A stretch of DNA of 64,000 bases from a virus. The position numbers and the translations under genes were made by a program. Every line of letters starts with the position of its first letter. The stretch's first letter is position 1. The DNA lies in IMG/VR virus record IMGVR_UViG_3300009376_001132, positions 50,769 to 114,768 of that record. One strand, 5' to 3'. This document shows positions 1 to 5,797 of this stretch, piece after piece. The notes below the pieces were generated by a model that saw only the letters and a list, made by a program, of their open reading frames with translations, did no database searches and had not been told where the DNA came from.

Positions 1-51
1 CGAGATCATCAGCTTGGAAGGCTGAGGTAATAACCATTATACGATAGCCGC
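1..51 (-). tRNA. tRNA-Gly(TCC), 3' part outside window
   Basis: The reverse strand from 51 downward reads as the 5' half of a tRNA: acceptor strand, D-arm with a GG-containing loop, then an anticodon stem TCAGC/GCTGA closing a seven-base loop C-T-TCC-A-A. Anticodon TCC means glycine. The T-arm and acceptor 3' strand lie beyond position 1. It is the last visible member of a five-tRNA cluster. Confidence 0.85.
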
Positions 52-54
52 TTA

Positions 55-130
55 TGGTGCCCAAAGTAGGATTCGAACCTACGACCTGATGATTACAAAT
101 CAACTGCTCTCCCATCTGAGCTATTCGGGC
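55..130 (-). tRNA. tRNA-Thr(TGT)
   Basis: A full 76-nt cloverleaf with encoded CCA. The acceptor stem pairs GCCCGAA with TTTGGGC, the D-arm is GCTC/GAGC, the T-loop is TTCGAAT, and the anticodon loop T-T-TGT-A-A gives threonine. The anticodon stem has one U-U mismatch, which is tolerated in many phage tRNAs. Confidence 0.93.
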
Positions 131-131
131 A

Positions 132-208
132 TGGTAGGGGACCTGGGACTTGAACCCAGAACCTATCGATTATGAGTCGAGTGCTCTGACCAATTGAGCT
201 AATCCCCC
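132..208 (-). tRNA. tRNA with CAT anticodon, probably tRNA-Ile2 (lysidine substrate)
   Basis: A 77-nt cloverleaf with CCA and the loop C-T-CAT-A-A. CAT tRNAs can be elongator Met, initiator Met or the minor tRNA-Ile whose C34 is changed to lysidine. The anticodon arm (CGA-CTCATAA-TCG) looks more like Escherichia coli ileX than elongator tRNA-Met, and the neighbouring gene is tilS, the enzyme that makes lysidine. Identity as Ile2 is therefore inferred. It would read AUA codons. The 3' end of tilS overlaps 39 nt of this tRNA. Confidence 0.9.
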
Positions 209-808
209 ACAGTTATTATATTCCTTTTCTACAAGTTTTTTAAATGTTTTTTCGAGCCCTTTATTTACCTTGCGAGCATGAGGCATAATATCGTTTCTGA
301 TAATGCTTCTCATAAACTTTCTATCGGTATTCCCTGGGTCAATCATAAACGGCACATCCTTACGTTCGCACCAATCTTCTAGCGAGCGTTTAGAGGTGGA
401 GATAAACGGTCTATAAACGTTTTGATTCTTGTAGGGCATAAGTTTACCCTGTCCGTGCAAAGAAGAGAATAAAAACCACTCAATCACATCGTCTAAGTTG
501 TGACCCGAAACAATAGCCATGTCGAAACTGTGAAAGAACTTATAGCGTTCATCACGCCAATGCTCTTCAAGCGATTTTTTCGGAGGACACCCATTATAAT
601 TAATACCTACAACAAGAGGAATATCTCTATTATCGCAAAAGTTCTTTACAAATCTTTTACATTTTCGTCCGAAGTCTGTGCCGTGGTCAAAATAGACTGC
701 GGTTACCTCATGGTTGTTGCTGAGAAAGTCTAGAATTGCCATGGAGTCTGGTCCGCCGCTGACAGCGACTCCTAATTCTCTCGGTAATTTTCCTAAGACT
801 CGTAACAT
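170..808 (-). CDS. tilS: tRNA(Ile)-lysidine synthetase-like protein (TilS/MesJ)
   Basis: About 212 residues from the ATG at 808. The N-terminus carries the PP-loop ATP pyrophosphatase motif SGGPDS, followed by a YFDHGTD segment, an SGHNLDD motif and an RSIIRNDIMP segment, all typical of the TilS catalytic domain. TilS attaches lysine to C34 of CAU-anticodon tRNA-Ile so that it reads AUA. The protein has only the N-terminal catalytic part; cellular TilS is often about twice as long. An upstream in-frame start at 853 would lie inside tRNA-Arg and is rejected. There is no stop before the CAT tRNA, so the last residues are encoded by tRNA sequence and the gene ends in its anticodon region. Confidence 0.85.
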   Translation of the reverse strand: MLRVLGKLPRELGVAVSGGPDSMAILDFLSNNHEVTAVYFDHGTDFGRKCKRFVKNFCDNRDIPLVVGINYNGCPPKKSLEEHWRDERYKFFHSFDMAIVSGHNLDDVIEWFLFSSLHGQGKLMPYKNQNVYRPFISTSKRSLEDWCERKDVPFMIDPGNTDRKFMRSIIRNDIMPHARKVNKGLEKTFKKLVEKEYNNCGGLAQLVRALDS

Positions 809-818
809 CTTAACCCCT

Positions 819-895
<77 letters not shown>

Positions 896-898
896 ATT

Positions 899-974
899 TG
901 GAGCGGATGATGGGATTCGAACCCACGACATTTTGATTGGCAACCAAACACTCTACCATCTGAGTTACATCCGC
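899..974 (-). tRNA. tRNA-Gly(GCC)
   Basis: A 76-nt cloverleaf with CCA, acceptor GCGGATG/CATCCGC, anticodon stem TTTGG/TCAAA and loop T-T-GCC-A-A, anticodon GCC for glycine. It is the second glycine tRNA of the cluster. Only three bases separate it from tRNA-Arg, so the cluster is probably one processed transcript. Confidence 0.95.
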
Positions 975-1076
975 AAGTTTTGAAGAGTTTTCACCCGAAC
1001 GATTACGGGATTCCTGTTAGTTTTGTATCTAACCCTACAAACCGTTTTCCACACGCAACTCTTCCAAGGTATGTGG

Positions 1077-1292
1077 TTACTGGAGGTAGGGACGCTGGCG
1101 TTTTCTAGCTGCCTGCCAGATCGGCTCCGGTTTACCCGTAACGCTTATCTTCGCCGGGTATTCTTCTTTTTCATATTCATCTGCCTTTCTCTTTCTCTTA
1201 GAATTGCTGTATAAAGCAAATACATAGACCCGCCAACAAAGGAAAGCCCAAAAAGAGTATGCAGTAACGAACTCACAGTCCGTAGATCCCAA
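1077..1292 (-). CDS. Small membrane protein, hypothetical
   Basis: Up to 71 residues. An N-terminal hydrophobic aromatic stretch (SFWAFLCWRVYVFALY) is followed by a strongly basic then mixed-charge tail, which fits a single-pass inner-membrane protein with a cytoplasmic tail. There is no ATG; a TTG at 1292 overlaps the previous gene by 20 nt and the true start is uncertain. No family recognised. Confidence 0.45.
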   Translation of the reverse strand: MGSTDCEFVTAYSFWAFLCWRVYVFALYSNSKRKRKADEYEKEEYPAKISVTGKPEPIWQAARKRQRPYLQ

Positions 1293-1587
1293 TCACGTCT
1301 TTGGCTTTGTCTTCAAGGATATTTCCACGAGGGAAGTTCCGAGCAGGAGCCTTCCAAGAGGCAGCCTTCCAAATCAAGCCGTCCTCTTTACTGACGAAGA
1401 ACCAAACACTCTTGTGGTATTCACCTTCATCTTTATAGACCTTGTAAAACTTGCCGCCCTCGGACACTTTGACCTCGGGAGCACTCAAATTGGGAAGTCT
1501 CACTTTATAGTGCTCGTTGAGCATTTCTGCACACTCGCCAACAAAGTCTTGAAGGTGAAACTCAACTTCGGGATTTGCAATAGCCAT
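1273..1587 (-). CDS. Hypothetical protein, early operon
   Basis: 104 residues from the ATG at 1587, chosen because a GGAGG-type ribosome site lies just upstream and the longer reading would run into the upstream gene. It starts MAIANPEVEFHLQDF and has a central charged segment and a tryptophan-rich C-terminal third (KSVWFFVSKEDGLIWKAASW). It follows the 64-residue gene at 1589 almost directly, so both are probably read from the promoter at 1802. Function unknown. Confidence 0.75.
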   Translation of the reverse strand: MAIANPEVEFHLQDFVGECAEMLNEHYKVRLPNLSAPEVKVSEGGKFYKVYKDEGEYHKSVWFFVSKEDGLIWKAASWKAPARNFPRGNILEDKAKDVIGIYGL

Positions 1588-1588
1588 C

Positions 1589-1783
1589 TTATCTAACCTC
1601 CTGTGCCCACATCGAGTGAGTAGCTGGAACTTGACTCCGAACCTGGCGCATAGCTTCGAGGTCGTTGCGGGCATGAACAGTGCGCTTGTGGACTGTTTGG
1701 TCCTGCTGGTCAACCCGGAGACAACCGTTAACGAGATGCCCCTTCATGAACTTAACACGGAACTTTTTAAGAGAGTTTGCCAT
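1589..1783 (-). CDS. Small basic hypothetical protein
   Basis: 64 residues, rich in Arg, Lys, His and Gln, beginning MANSLKKFRVKFMKGHLVNG. It is the first gene after a strong sigma-70-type promoter (1802-1829) with ribosome site AAGGAGG before the ATG. The pattern RNDLEAMRQVRSQ looks helical. No family recognised. Its size and position fit an early, host-directed phage gene, which is inference. Confidence 0.75.
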   Translation of the reverse strand: MANSLKKFRVKFMKGHLVNGCLRVDQQDQTVHKRTVHARNDLEAMRQVRSQVPATHSMWAQEVR

Positions 1784-1801
1784 GTTTCCTCCTTGTATCT
1801 T

Positions 1802-1829
1802 ATATTATCACGACCTTGGCAGGTGTCAA
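1802..1829 (-). promoter_or_regulatory. Sigma-70-type promoter, 16-bp spacer
   Basis: Reading the minus strand: TTGACA, 16 bases, then TAATAT preceded by TG one base upstream (extended -10). The ATG at 1783 follows 19 nt later. The same arrangement recurs at about ten other sites. Confidence 0.8.
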
Positions 1830-1834
1830 GTTTT

Positions 1835-2308
1835 TTATGAAACTAACTCAAGGTCACGCTGGGAGTAGAAGGGGTTGTAGCGGTCTTCGCTACCATCGTA
1901 CTGAACCTTGTAGTTCCCGCCGGCTTCGGCTTGGATCACCAAGGCAACCTTGCCTGCCAACTTCCAACGATTGTTGCGCTTGTTATCTTTGAAGCGCACT
2001 AGCGAACCGACCGAGTATTTGGGCGGCAGCGGAGCGAGCGTGTTGAGTGCTTGCGTAATGTTGTCATAAAAGCAGCCTGGAAAGTAGTCCGTGTGAGGGT
2101 CTGACTCTTCACCAGCACGCTTCACATGGGGAGCACTAATGCTGCCGTCCCTGTTGGTCCAAAATGACAGAAGCTGGTTGGAGCCTTCAAACTGAATGTA
2201 GACTTTGACCTGACCATTGTTGTGATAGTCATTCTGCTCAATGAAAACCTCACGGTCTACAATTTTAGCACGATTGCGAACTTTCTTGAGAGCGTTTTCT
2301 AACTTCAT
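1835..2308 (-). CDS. Hypothetical protein with C-terminal GDLV-type SH3-like domain
   Basis: 157 residues. The N-terminal two thirds contain a predicted beta-rich domain and the segment PGCFYDNITQALNTLAPLPP. The last 60 residues (YSVGSLVRFKDN ... GKVALVIQAEAGGNYKVQYDG) match the pattern of the small SH3-like proteins found throughout the window: a hydrophobic turn with G-x-L-V, then a G-x-V-x-x-V strand, then an aromatic strand. It has its own promoter at 2330. Cellular role unknown. Confidence 0.75.
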   Translation of the reverse strand: MKLENALKKVRNRAKIVDREVFIEQNDYHNNGQVKVYIQFEGSNQLLSFWTNRDGSISAPHVKRAGEESDPHTDYFPGCFYDNITQALNTLAPLPPKYSVGSLVRFKDNKRNNRWKLAGKVALVIQAEAGGNYKVQYDGSEDRYNPFYSQRDLELVS

Positions 2309-2329
2309 ATCTCTCCCCCTTACATTAGT

Positions 2330-2357
2330 ATATTATCATGGAAACAAAGGAAGTCAA
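2330..2357 (-). promoter_or_regulatory. Sigma-70-type promoter, 16-bp spacer
   Basis: Minus strand TTGACT, 16 bases, TAATAT with an extended -10 TG. It lies 21 nt upstream of the ATG at 2308, with ribosome site GGGGGAGAG between. Confidence 0.8.
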
Positions 2358-2369
2358 GAAAAAAATGAA

Positions 2370-2421
2370 ACCGGAGGACGGAATCGAACCGCCATTTTCA
2401 ACCTTCCAATTAGGCTCCGGT
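2370..2421 (-). ncRNA. tRNA-like element lacking an anticodon arm
   Basis: On the minus strand a 52-nt unit has a perfect 7-bp acceptor-type stem (ACCGGAG with CTCCGGT), a D-arm-like CCT/AGG hairpin whose loop holds TTGG, and a canonical T-arm GGCGG-TTCGATT-CCGTC. The anticodon arm is missing: only about eight bases separate D-like and T arms. TTTCA and a run of T follow, with no encoded CCA. It may be a deleted tRNA or the tRNA-like end of the RNA that starts near 2667. Confidence 0.5.
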
Positions 2422-2667
2422 GGTGAACCGAATCAGGATAATCAATCCATCATCTTATGTCTTTTATTTACCCGCTGATGAGACAGGTCAGGGAAGTCTT
2501 ATCCAAATGATCAGTTCAGATTTCTTTCCCTTGTTGAGAAGGAAACAGTCATAAACTCAGAGCCGAGGGAGAGCATGATAACCGTCTCCATCTGTCAGTG
2601 CCGCCGCTACAGATCCCTAGGGCGAATGTCGTGGCTCGGCACTGAGTTTATGACTGTCTCTCCCTCC
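2422..2667 (-). ncRNA. Candidate structured non-coding RNA with own promoter
   Basis: No ORF of credible size lies in this stretch, yet a strong promoter (2674-2701) points into it. Bases 2546-2560 pair with 2642-2656 (15 bp, perfect), extended by 2562-2567 with 2635-2640 after one mismatch, closing a 111-nt hairpin. Inside it 2590-2595 pairs with 2609-2614. Downstream is a TTTCC/GGGAAA hairpin near 2521-2545, then the tRNA-like element at 2370-2421 followed by a T-run. The likely transcript is about 300 nt. RNA class unknown. Confidence 0.55.
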
Positions 2668-2673
2668 AACAGT

Positions 2674-2701
2674 ATAATAGCACGGATTAGGGGATGGTCA
2701 A
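2674..2701 (-). promoter_or_regulatory. Sigma-70-type promoter of the structured RNA
   Basis: Minus strand TTGACC, 16 bases, TATTAT with extended -10 TG, the same spacing as the protein-gene promoters. It is followed by GGAGGGAGAG, as before coding genes, but no start codon or ORF follows; the hairpin begins instead. Predicted transcription start about 2667. Confidence 0.75.
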
Positions 2702-2706
2702 GTTTT

Positions 2707-3189
2707 TTATTGCTTCCAGTTAGGGAATTTTTTTCTATACGCACGAGCAATACAATTTACCCTCTCTGCGTATTCTAAAATCTTTTTTATATTTTTAGAT
2801 TTCTGCCAGCCTGGTCCGCCATTATAGCAGGCAGCCAAGTTTAACCCTTTACAGGCTTTGTATTTTTTCATTTCCTTTAACACTACAGCAGCAGCGACAA
2901 CACCATGACCAGGGCTTGACATATCAACCAAGAATTTTTTCTTTGAAGTATATCCCCACCTCTTACCCCAAAAATTATAATTAATCTGAAATATTCCGTA
3001 ATCACCCGTGTGTGAAACTCTGTTAGCTTTTACTCGTGACTCAACCCAAGCAATCGCAATAAAATAATGAGGGTCTAAATCTAGTTTGTTTACTTGGTCT
3101 ATTATAATAGCGGCGTTTGCTCGCTGATCCTCTTTAAAGTAAGACGGATAGCCATAACCAACCAATAAAGCTATTAATAACCAAGGCAT
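2707..3189 (-). CDS. Lytic transglycosylase (SLT/lysozyme-like fold), exported
   Basis: 160 residues. The N-terminus MPWLLIALLVGYG is hydrophobic and may be a signal or anchor. The domain shows the SLT pattern: AWVESRVKAN with the likely catalytic Glu, then GDYGIFQINYNFWG, then GLNLAACYNGGPGW. Such enzymes cleave the MurNAc-GlcNAc bond of peptidoglycan to a 1,6-anhydro product. In a phage it may aid lysis or local wall opening. Its 3' end lies next to the promoter at 2674-2701. Role in lysis versus entry cannot be decided from sequence. Confidence 0.85.
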   Translation of the reverse strand: MPWLLIALLVGYGYPSYFKEDQRANAAIIIDQVNKLDLDPHYFIAIAWVESRVKANRVSHTGDYGIFQINYNFWGKRWGYTSKKKFLVDMSSPGHGVVAAAVVLKEMKKYKACKGLNLAACYNGGPGWQKSKNIKKILEYAERVNCIARAYRKKFPNWKQ

Positions 3190-3369
3190 TCAAAAGCCAC
3201 CTGGGCAACTTTCAGGCATAGGAAAAGTAGCAATTGGTTCGCAAGCAACCAACTCCTTGGGGACCTCAAAAAAGTCCATATCAATCATAAAGGTCTCCAC
3301 TGCTTCACGCAGGGTAGGAGCCCAAATGGTAAAGGTTACGCCACGGACTTCGAGTTGAAAGCAGTTCAT
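3190..3369 (-). CDS. Hypothetical 59-residue protein
   Basis: A short ORF from ATG at 3369 to TGA at 3190, starting MNCFQLEVRGVTFTIW and ending MPESCPGGF. It fits exactly between its neighbours, next to the preceding stop, and has the acidic Leu/Phe/Met-rich make-up of a folded small protein. Three cysteines. No family recognised. It belongs to the run 4353-2707 of closely packed genes. Confidence 0.65.
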   Translation of the reverse strand: MNCFQLEVRGVTFTIWAPTLREAVETFMIDMDFFEVPKELVACEPIATFPMPESCPGGF

Positions 3370-3585
3370 TTATTTTTCCTTTCGTGAACGCTTGCTACGC
3401 ATATATCGAAATTGTTCCTTCTGCAAATTTTGCAGAGTTAATTTGCTTTTGTTTTTTACCTTCTTCAGCAACTCTCGCTGCTTCTCTCCGTGCCTTGATC
3501 GCAGCCAAGCGATAAACATCGGTATTCCAAGCGGCAAAAATAGGGCTAATAGAATACCAACCAGTAGCGTAAATGCCGTAATCAT
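3370..3585 (-). CDS. Small membrane protein with basic tail
   Basis: 71 residues. Residues 2-28 (TAFTLLVGILLALFLPLGIPMFIAWL) form one transmembrane helix, possibly a helical hairpin; the rest is highly basic (RSRHGEKQRELLKKVKNKSK ... KRSRKEK). The start directly follows the stop of the phosphomannomutase gene. Topology with the basic tail in the cytoplasm is inferred by the positive-inside rule. It is close to a transglycosylase gene, so a lysis role is possible but unproven. Confidence 0.65.
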   Translation of the reverse strand: MITAFTLLVGILLALFLPLGIPMFIAWLRSRHGEKQRELLKKVKNKSKLTLQNLQKEQFRYMRSKRSRKEK

Positions 3586-4353
3586 TCATACATATTCCTG
3601 TAGCTGGATAATTAAATCAGCAGGTCCTTCCACATGATGGTATTTGTGGCACTTCATAGCAATGTCAAAATCATTACCATCTTTGCAAATTCTATCTCCA
3701 AAAAATACACACTGGTCTGGCGTTTCTGTCATATTTTTAAATGCATAACTTTTGTCCCAGCCGTCTCTTGTGATATCAATGGAAATTTGCCCGCCTAGGC
3801 GAAAAGAAAGTCCCCAGCCTTTAAACTCTTTTCTGAGGTGTTCTATAATTTTTTCTCTTTCTCCACTTTTCTTGTCCCATTTCACATAATCTTCTCGCTG
3901 GGCGGTTGTGCAGTTTCTCCCAACCACAGAAAAGTTAATTTGACTGTCTCGCCATTCTACAAATGTTCCTGTTTTAATTTTGGTATGAGTCTTGTAAGCG
4001 GTTTTGAGAAGGACATTAATAATGTGATTAATATCAGCCTCAGAATAATGATCTGTTAGAGTAACCTTGTGGATTAGTTCTGGTTCTATAGGCAGATTCT
4101 CGTCATCCATATCGAGATCACAATTCCACACTCTTGTCCCGTTACAGGCGTATATTCGGCTAAAGATATCCAAAAGAATATTTGGTGGAATTTGTTCTTC
4201 GATCTTGGCTAGGTCTGAGCCCGTAACAAGGTGTTTTTTAACACCTGTGGAGACATTTCTTAGTGCTTTGACAACATCTTCTGAGATTGGTTGCCTGGCA
4301 TCTGTCAATGTTCCGTCCATGTCAAACAGTAATACTGCTGGTTTTATTCTCAT
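3586..4353 (-). CDS. Phosphomannomutase, eukaryotic-type (HAD superfamily)
   Basis: 255 residues, close to the length of human PMM1/PMM2 (246-262). HAD motif 1 is LLFDMDGTLTDARQPI, with the nucleophile and acid Asp near residues 11 and 13. The cap and substrate region includes SRIYACNGTRVW, and the C-terminal core has GGQISIDITRDGWDKSYAF and FFGDRICKDGNDFDIA, all signatures of the eukaryotic PMM family rather than bacterial ManB. It should interconvert mannose-6-phosphate and mannose-1-phosphate, feeding GDP-mannose. In a phage this may serve sugar modification of virion, DNA or host envelope (inference). Overlaps the next upstream gene by 4 nt. Confidence 0.88.
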   Translation of the reverse strand: MRIKPAVLLFDMDGTLTDARQPISEDVVKALRNVSTGVKKHLVTGSDLAKIEEQIPPNILLDIFSRIYACNGTRVWNCDLDMDDENLPIEPELIHKVTLTDHYSEADINHIINVLLKTAYKTHTKIKTGTFVEWRDSQINFSVVGRNCTTAQREDYVKWDKKSGEREKIIEHLRKEFKGWGLSFRLGGQISIDITRDGWDKSYAFKNMTETPDQCVFFGDRICKDGNDFDIAMKCHKYHHVEGPADLIIQLQEYV

Positions 4354-4718
4354 AAAAATAACCCTCCCCCAAGTTTAGCAGTCAAGCTTGCAAGGTCTGT
4401 TGGCGGTAGCATAAGATACGCAATTGTATCATATTCATACTCATTACTTACATAGTATTTCTCATGAGCAGCGGAACCAAAATGATTAGTGCCAGGAAAC
4501 AATAATATTGTATACACAATTATCTTTTGCCCGTCCTTATCAAGATCCCCATAAAAAGCATCAGTAATGACTCCTAACTTGTCGTGTCTTATTGCACGAA
4601 CATATGTCCCCAAAGCCAGTGCCTCTTTGGGGTAAGGATCTTGCTTCATTGGGGCAAGTGAATCAAAAGCTTCTTTTAGCTTTTGAAACAAATCGCTATC
4701 TTTTTTACTGCTTTTCAT
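4350..4718 (-). CDS. GDLV-type SH3-like domain protein
   Basis: 122 residues. After a charged N-terminus, residues about 36-75 read LGTYVRAIRHDKLGVITDAFYGDLDKDGQKIIVYTILL, which follows the family pattern of small barrels in this genome: G-x-x-V, then L-G-V-I, then an aromatic strand. The C-terminus LASLTAKLGGGLFL resembles tail peptides of other phage small proteins. ATGA overlap with the phosphomannomutase gene suggests coupled translation. Function unknown. Confidence 0.7.
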   Translation of the reverse strand: MKSSKKDSDLFQKLKEAFDSLAPMKQDPYPKEALALGTYVRAIRHDKLGVITDAFYGDLDKDGQKIIVYTILLFPGTNHFGSAAHEKYYVSNEYEYDTIAYLMLPPTDLASLTAKLGGGLFL

Positions 4719-4759
4719 TCTATTAATATATAACTAGCTTTTTGCTTTTATTCCCTTTT

Positions 4760-5668
4760 CTAATGTTCTGACCAGTTTGAAACTTGGTTGATGAGGTTGT
4801 TGATTTCTGGCTCAAGGTCAGCATCAACAATTCGCTCGCCCGAGCCGTCGTCTTTGTTGACACCCCAGTGGTAAACCCCGTGGGCAGCGGGGCTGAGTAG
4901 GGTCACGTTGTCACCCTTCCAGCCGCTGTCCTTGTTGACAGGACCACCGACCACACCGCTCACCAAACCGAACTGAGCCGGTTCCTTCTCAAAGTAGTTG
5001 TAGTGGCTTTGCTGCTTGATGTTTTGAGGAATCCGAAGGTAACCCTCTTGACCGTCAGGCTTACGAACCTTGATGATTGGACCTTTGAACCAACTGTCTA
5101 AGCGGCGAGGCGAACCATGGTCGTGGTCATAACCAGGGTCGGCAACCCGCTCCCAGTTGATGCCCATAACCATGCACATCTTTTGTTCGTAATCATCCTT
5201 GTCCATGCTCCAATCCCGAAGCCGCATCAGAGCGCCGGGAACGAGACCTGCTTTGCTCAGGCAGGCAGCGACAACTCGGTGAGCCAGACTTTGCATGGCA
5301 TTGCAGTCCTTGCGGTGCTGCTTCTTGTGTTCGCAGGTACGAGCGTTATGTCCGCCCTCGCCGCAGAAGCCGCAGGTGCGGCCACGCTTGTTCTTGCGAG
5401 CCTGGGCAATCTTGCGCACTTCAAGCTCTTCCCAATACCACCGCTCACGGTAGTTAACTTCGTCCTCGGCGTTGCCGGCAGCACTGGCTGCCTCGTTGAT
5501 CTTGGTGATCCAAGAAGTGGAAGCGTAAGCACGCTCATCTTCCGAAAGCACGATGCCGTACTTCTCCCCAAGGCTCTCAACTCTGGCGTGGGCTGCTTTG
5601 ATTGCTGGGCAGCCACGGCGATTGTGACCCCAATCCCCACAAGCCTGACATTGGTTGGTACGACCCAT
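4760..5668 (-). CDS. Double CCHC zinc-knuckle protein
   Basis: 302 residues. Two CX2CX4HX4C knuckles are visible: CQACGDWGHNRRGC at residues 7-20 and CGFCGEGGHNARTC near residues 98-111, separated by a charged helical region. CCHC knuckles bind single-stranded nucleic acid in retroviral nucleocapsids and cellular RNA-binding proteins. The C-terminal 180 residues are unrecognised but contain a KVRKPDGQEGYLRIPQNI strand pair. A strong promoter lies 22 nt upstream, so expression is probably early. Single-stranded RNA or DNA binding is inferred from the knuckles. Confidence 0.75.
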   Translation of the reverse strand: MGRTNQCQACGDWGHNRRGCPAIKAAHARVESLGEKYGIVLSEDERAYASTSWITKINEAASAAGNAEDEVNYRERWYWEELEVRKIAQARKNKRGRTCGFCGEGGHNARTCEHKKQHRKDCNAMQSLAHRVVAACLSKAGLVPGALMRLRDWSMDKDDYEQKMCMVMGINWERVADPGYDHDHGSPRRLDSWFKGPIIKVRKPDGQEGYLRIPQNIKQQSHYNYFEKEPAQFGLVSGVVGGPVNKDSGWKGDNVTLLSPAAHGVYHWGVNKDDGSGERIVDADLEPEINNLINQVSNWSEH

Positions 5669-5689
5669 ATCTCTCTCCCTTACATATGT

Positions 5690-5717
5690 ATAGTATCATG
5701 GATTAGGGGTCTGTCAA
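5690..5717 (-). promoter_or_regulatory. Sigma-70-type promoter, 16-bp spacer
   Basis: Minus strand TTGACA, 16 bases, TACTAT with extended -10 TG, driving the zinc-knuckle gene at 5668. The preceding 80 bases (5718-5797) after prkA hold no gene. Confidence 0.8.
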
Positions 5718-5797
5718 CTTTTTTAGGGACAAAAGTGGGCAAAAATATGACTTTTTCGGCTATTTTAGCTAAAGTACTGAAAATACTGGGTTTTTTT

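Noticed and set aside
500-733. Plus-strand ORF over tilS
   Set aside because: It is the antisense shadow of a clear TilS catalytic domain; no ribosome site or plus-strand promoter is seen.
2366-2667. Full tmRNA gene
   Set aside because: The 5' end lacks the tmRNA G-rich start and no tag peptide ORF was found; the acceptor strand pairs locally. Retained only as a structured RNA candidate.
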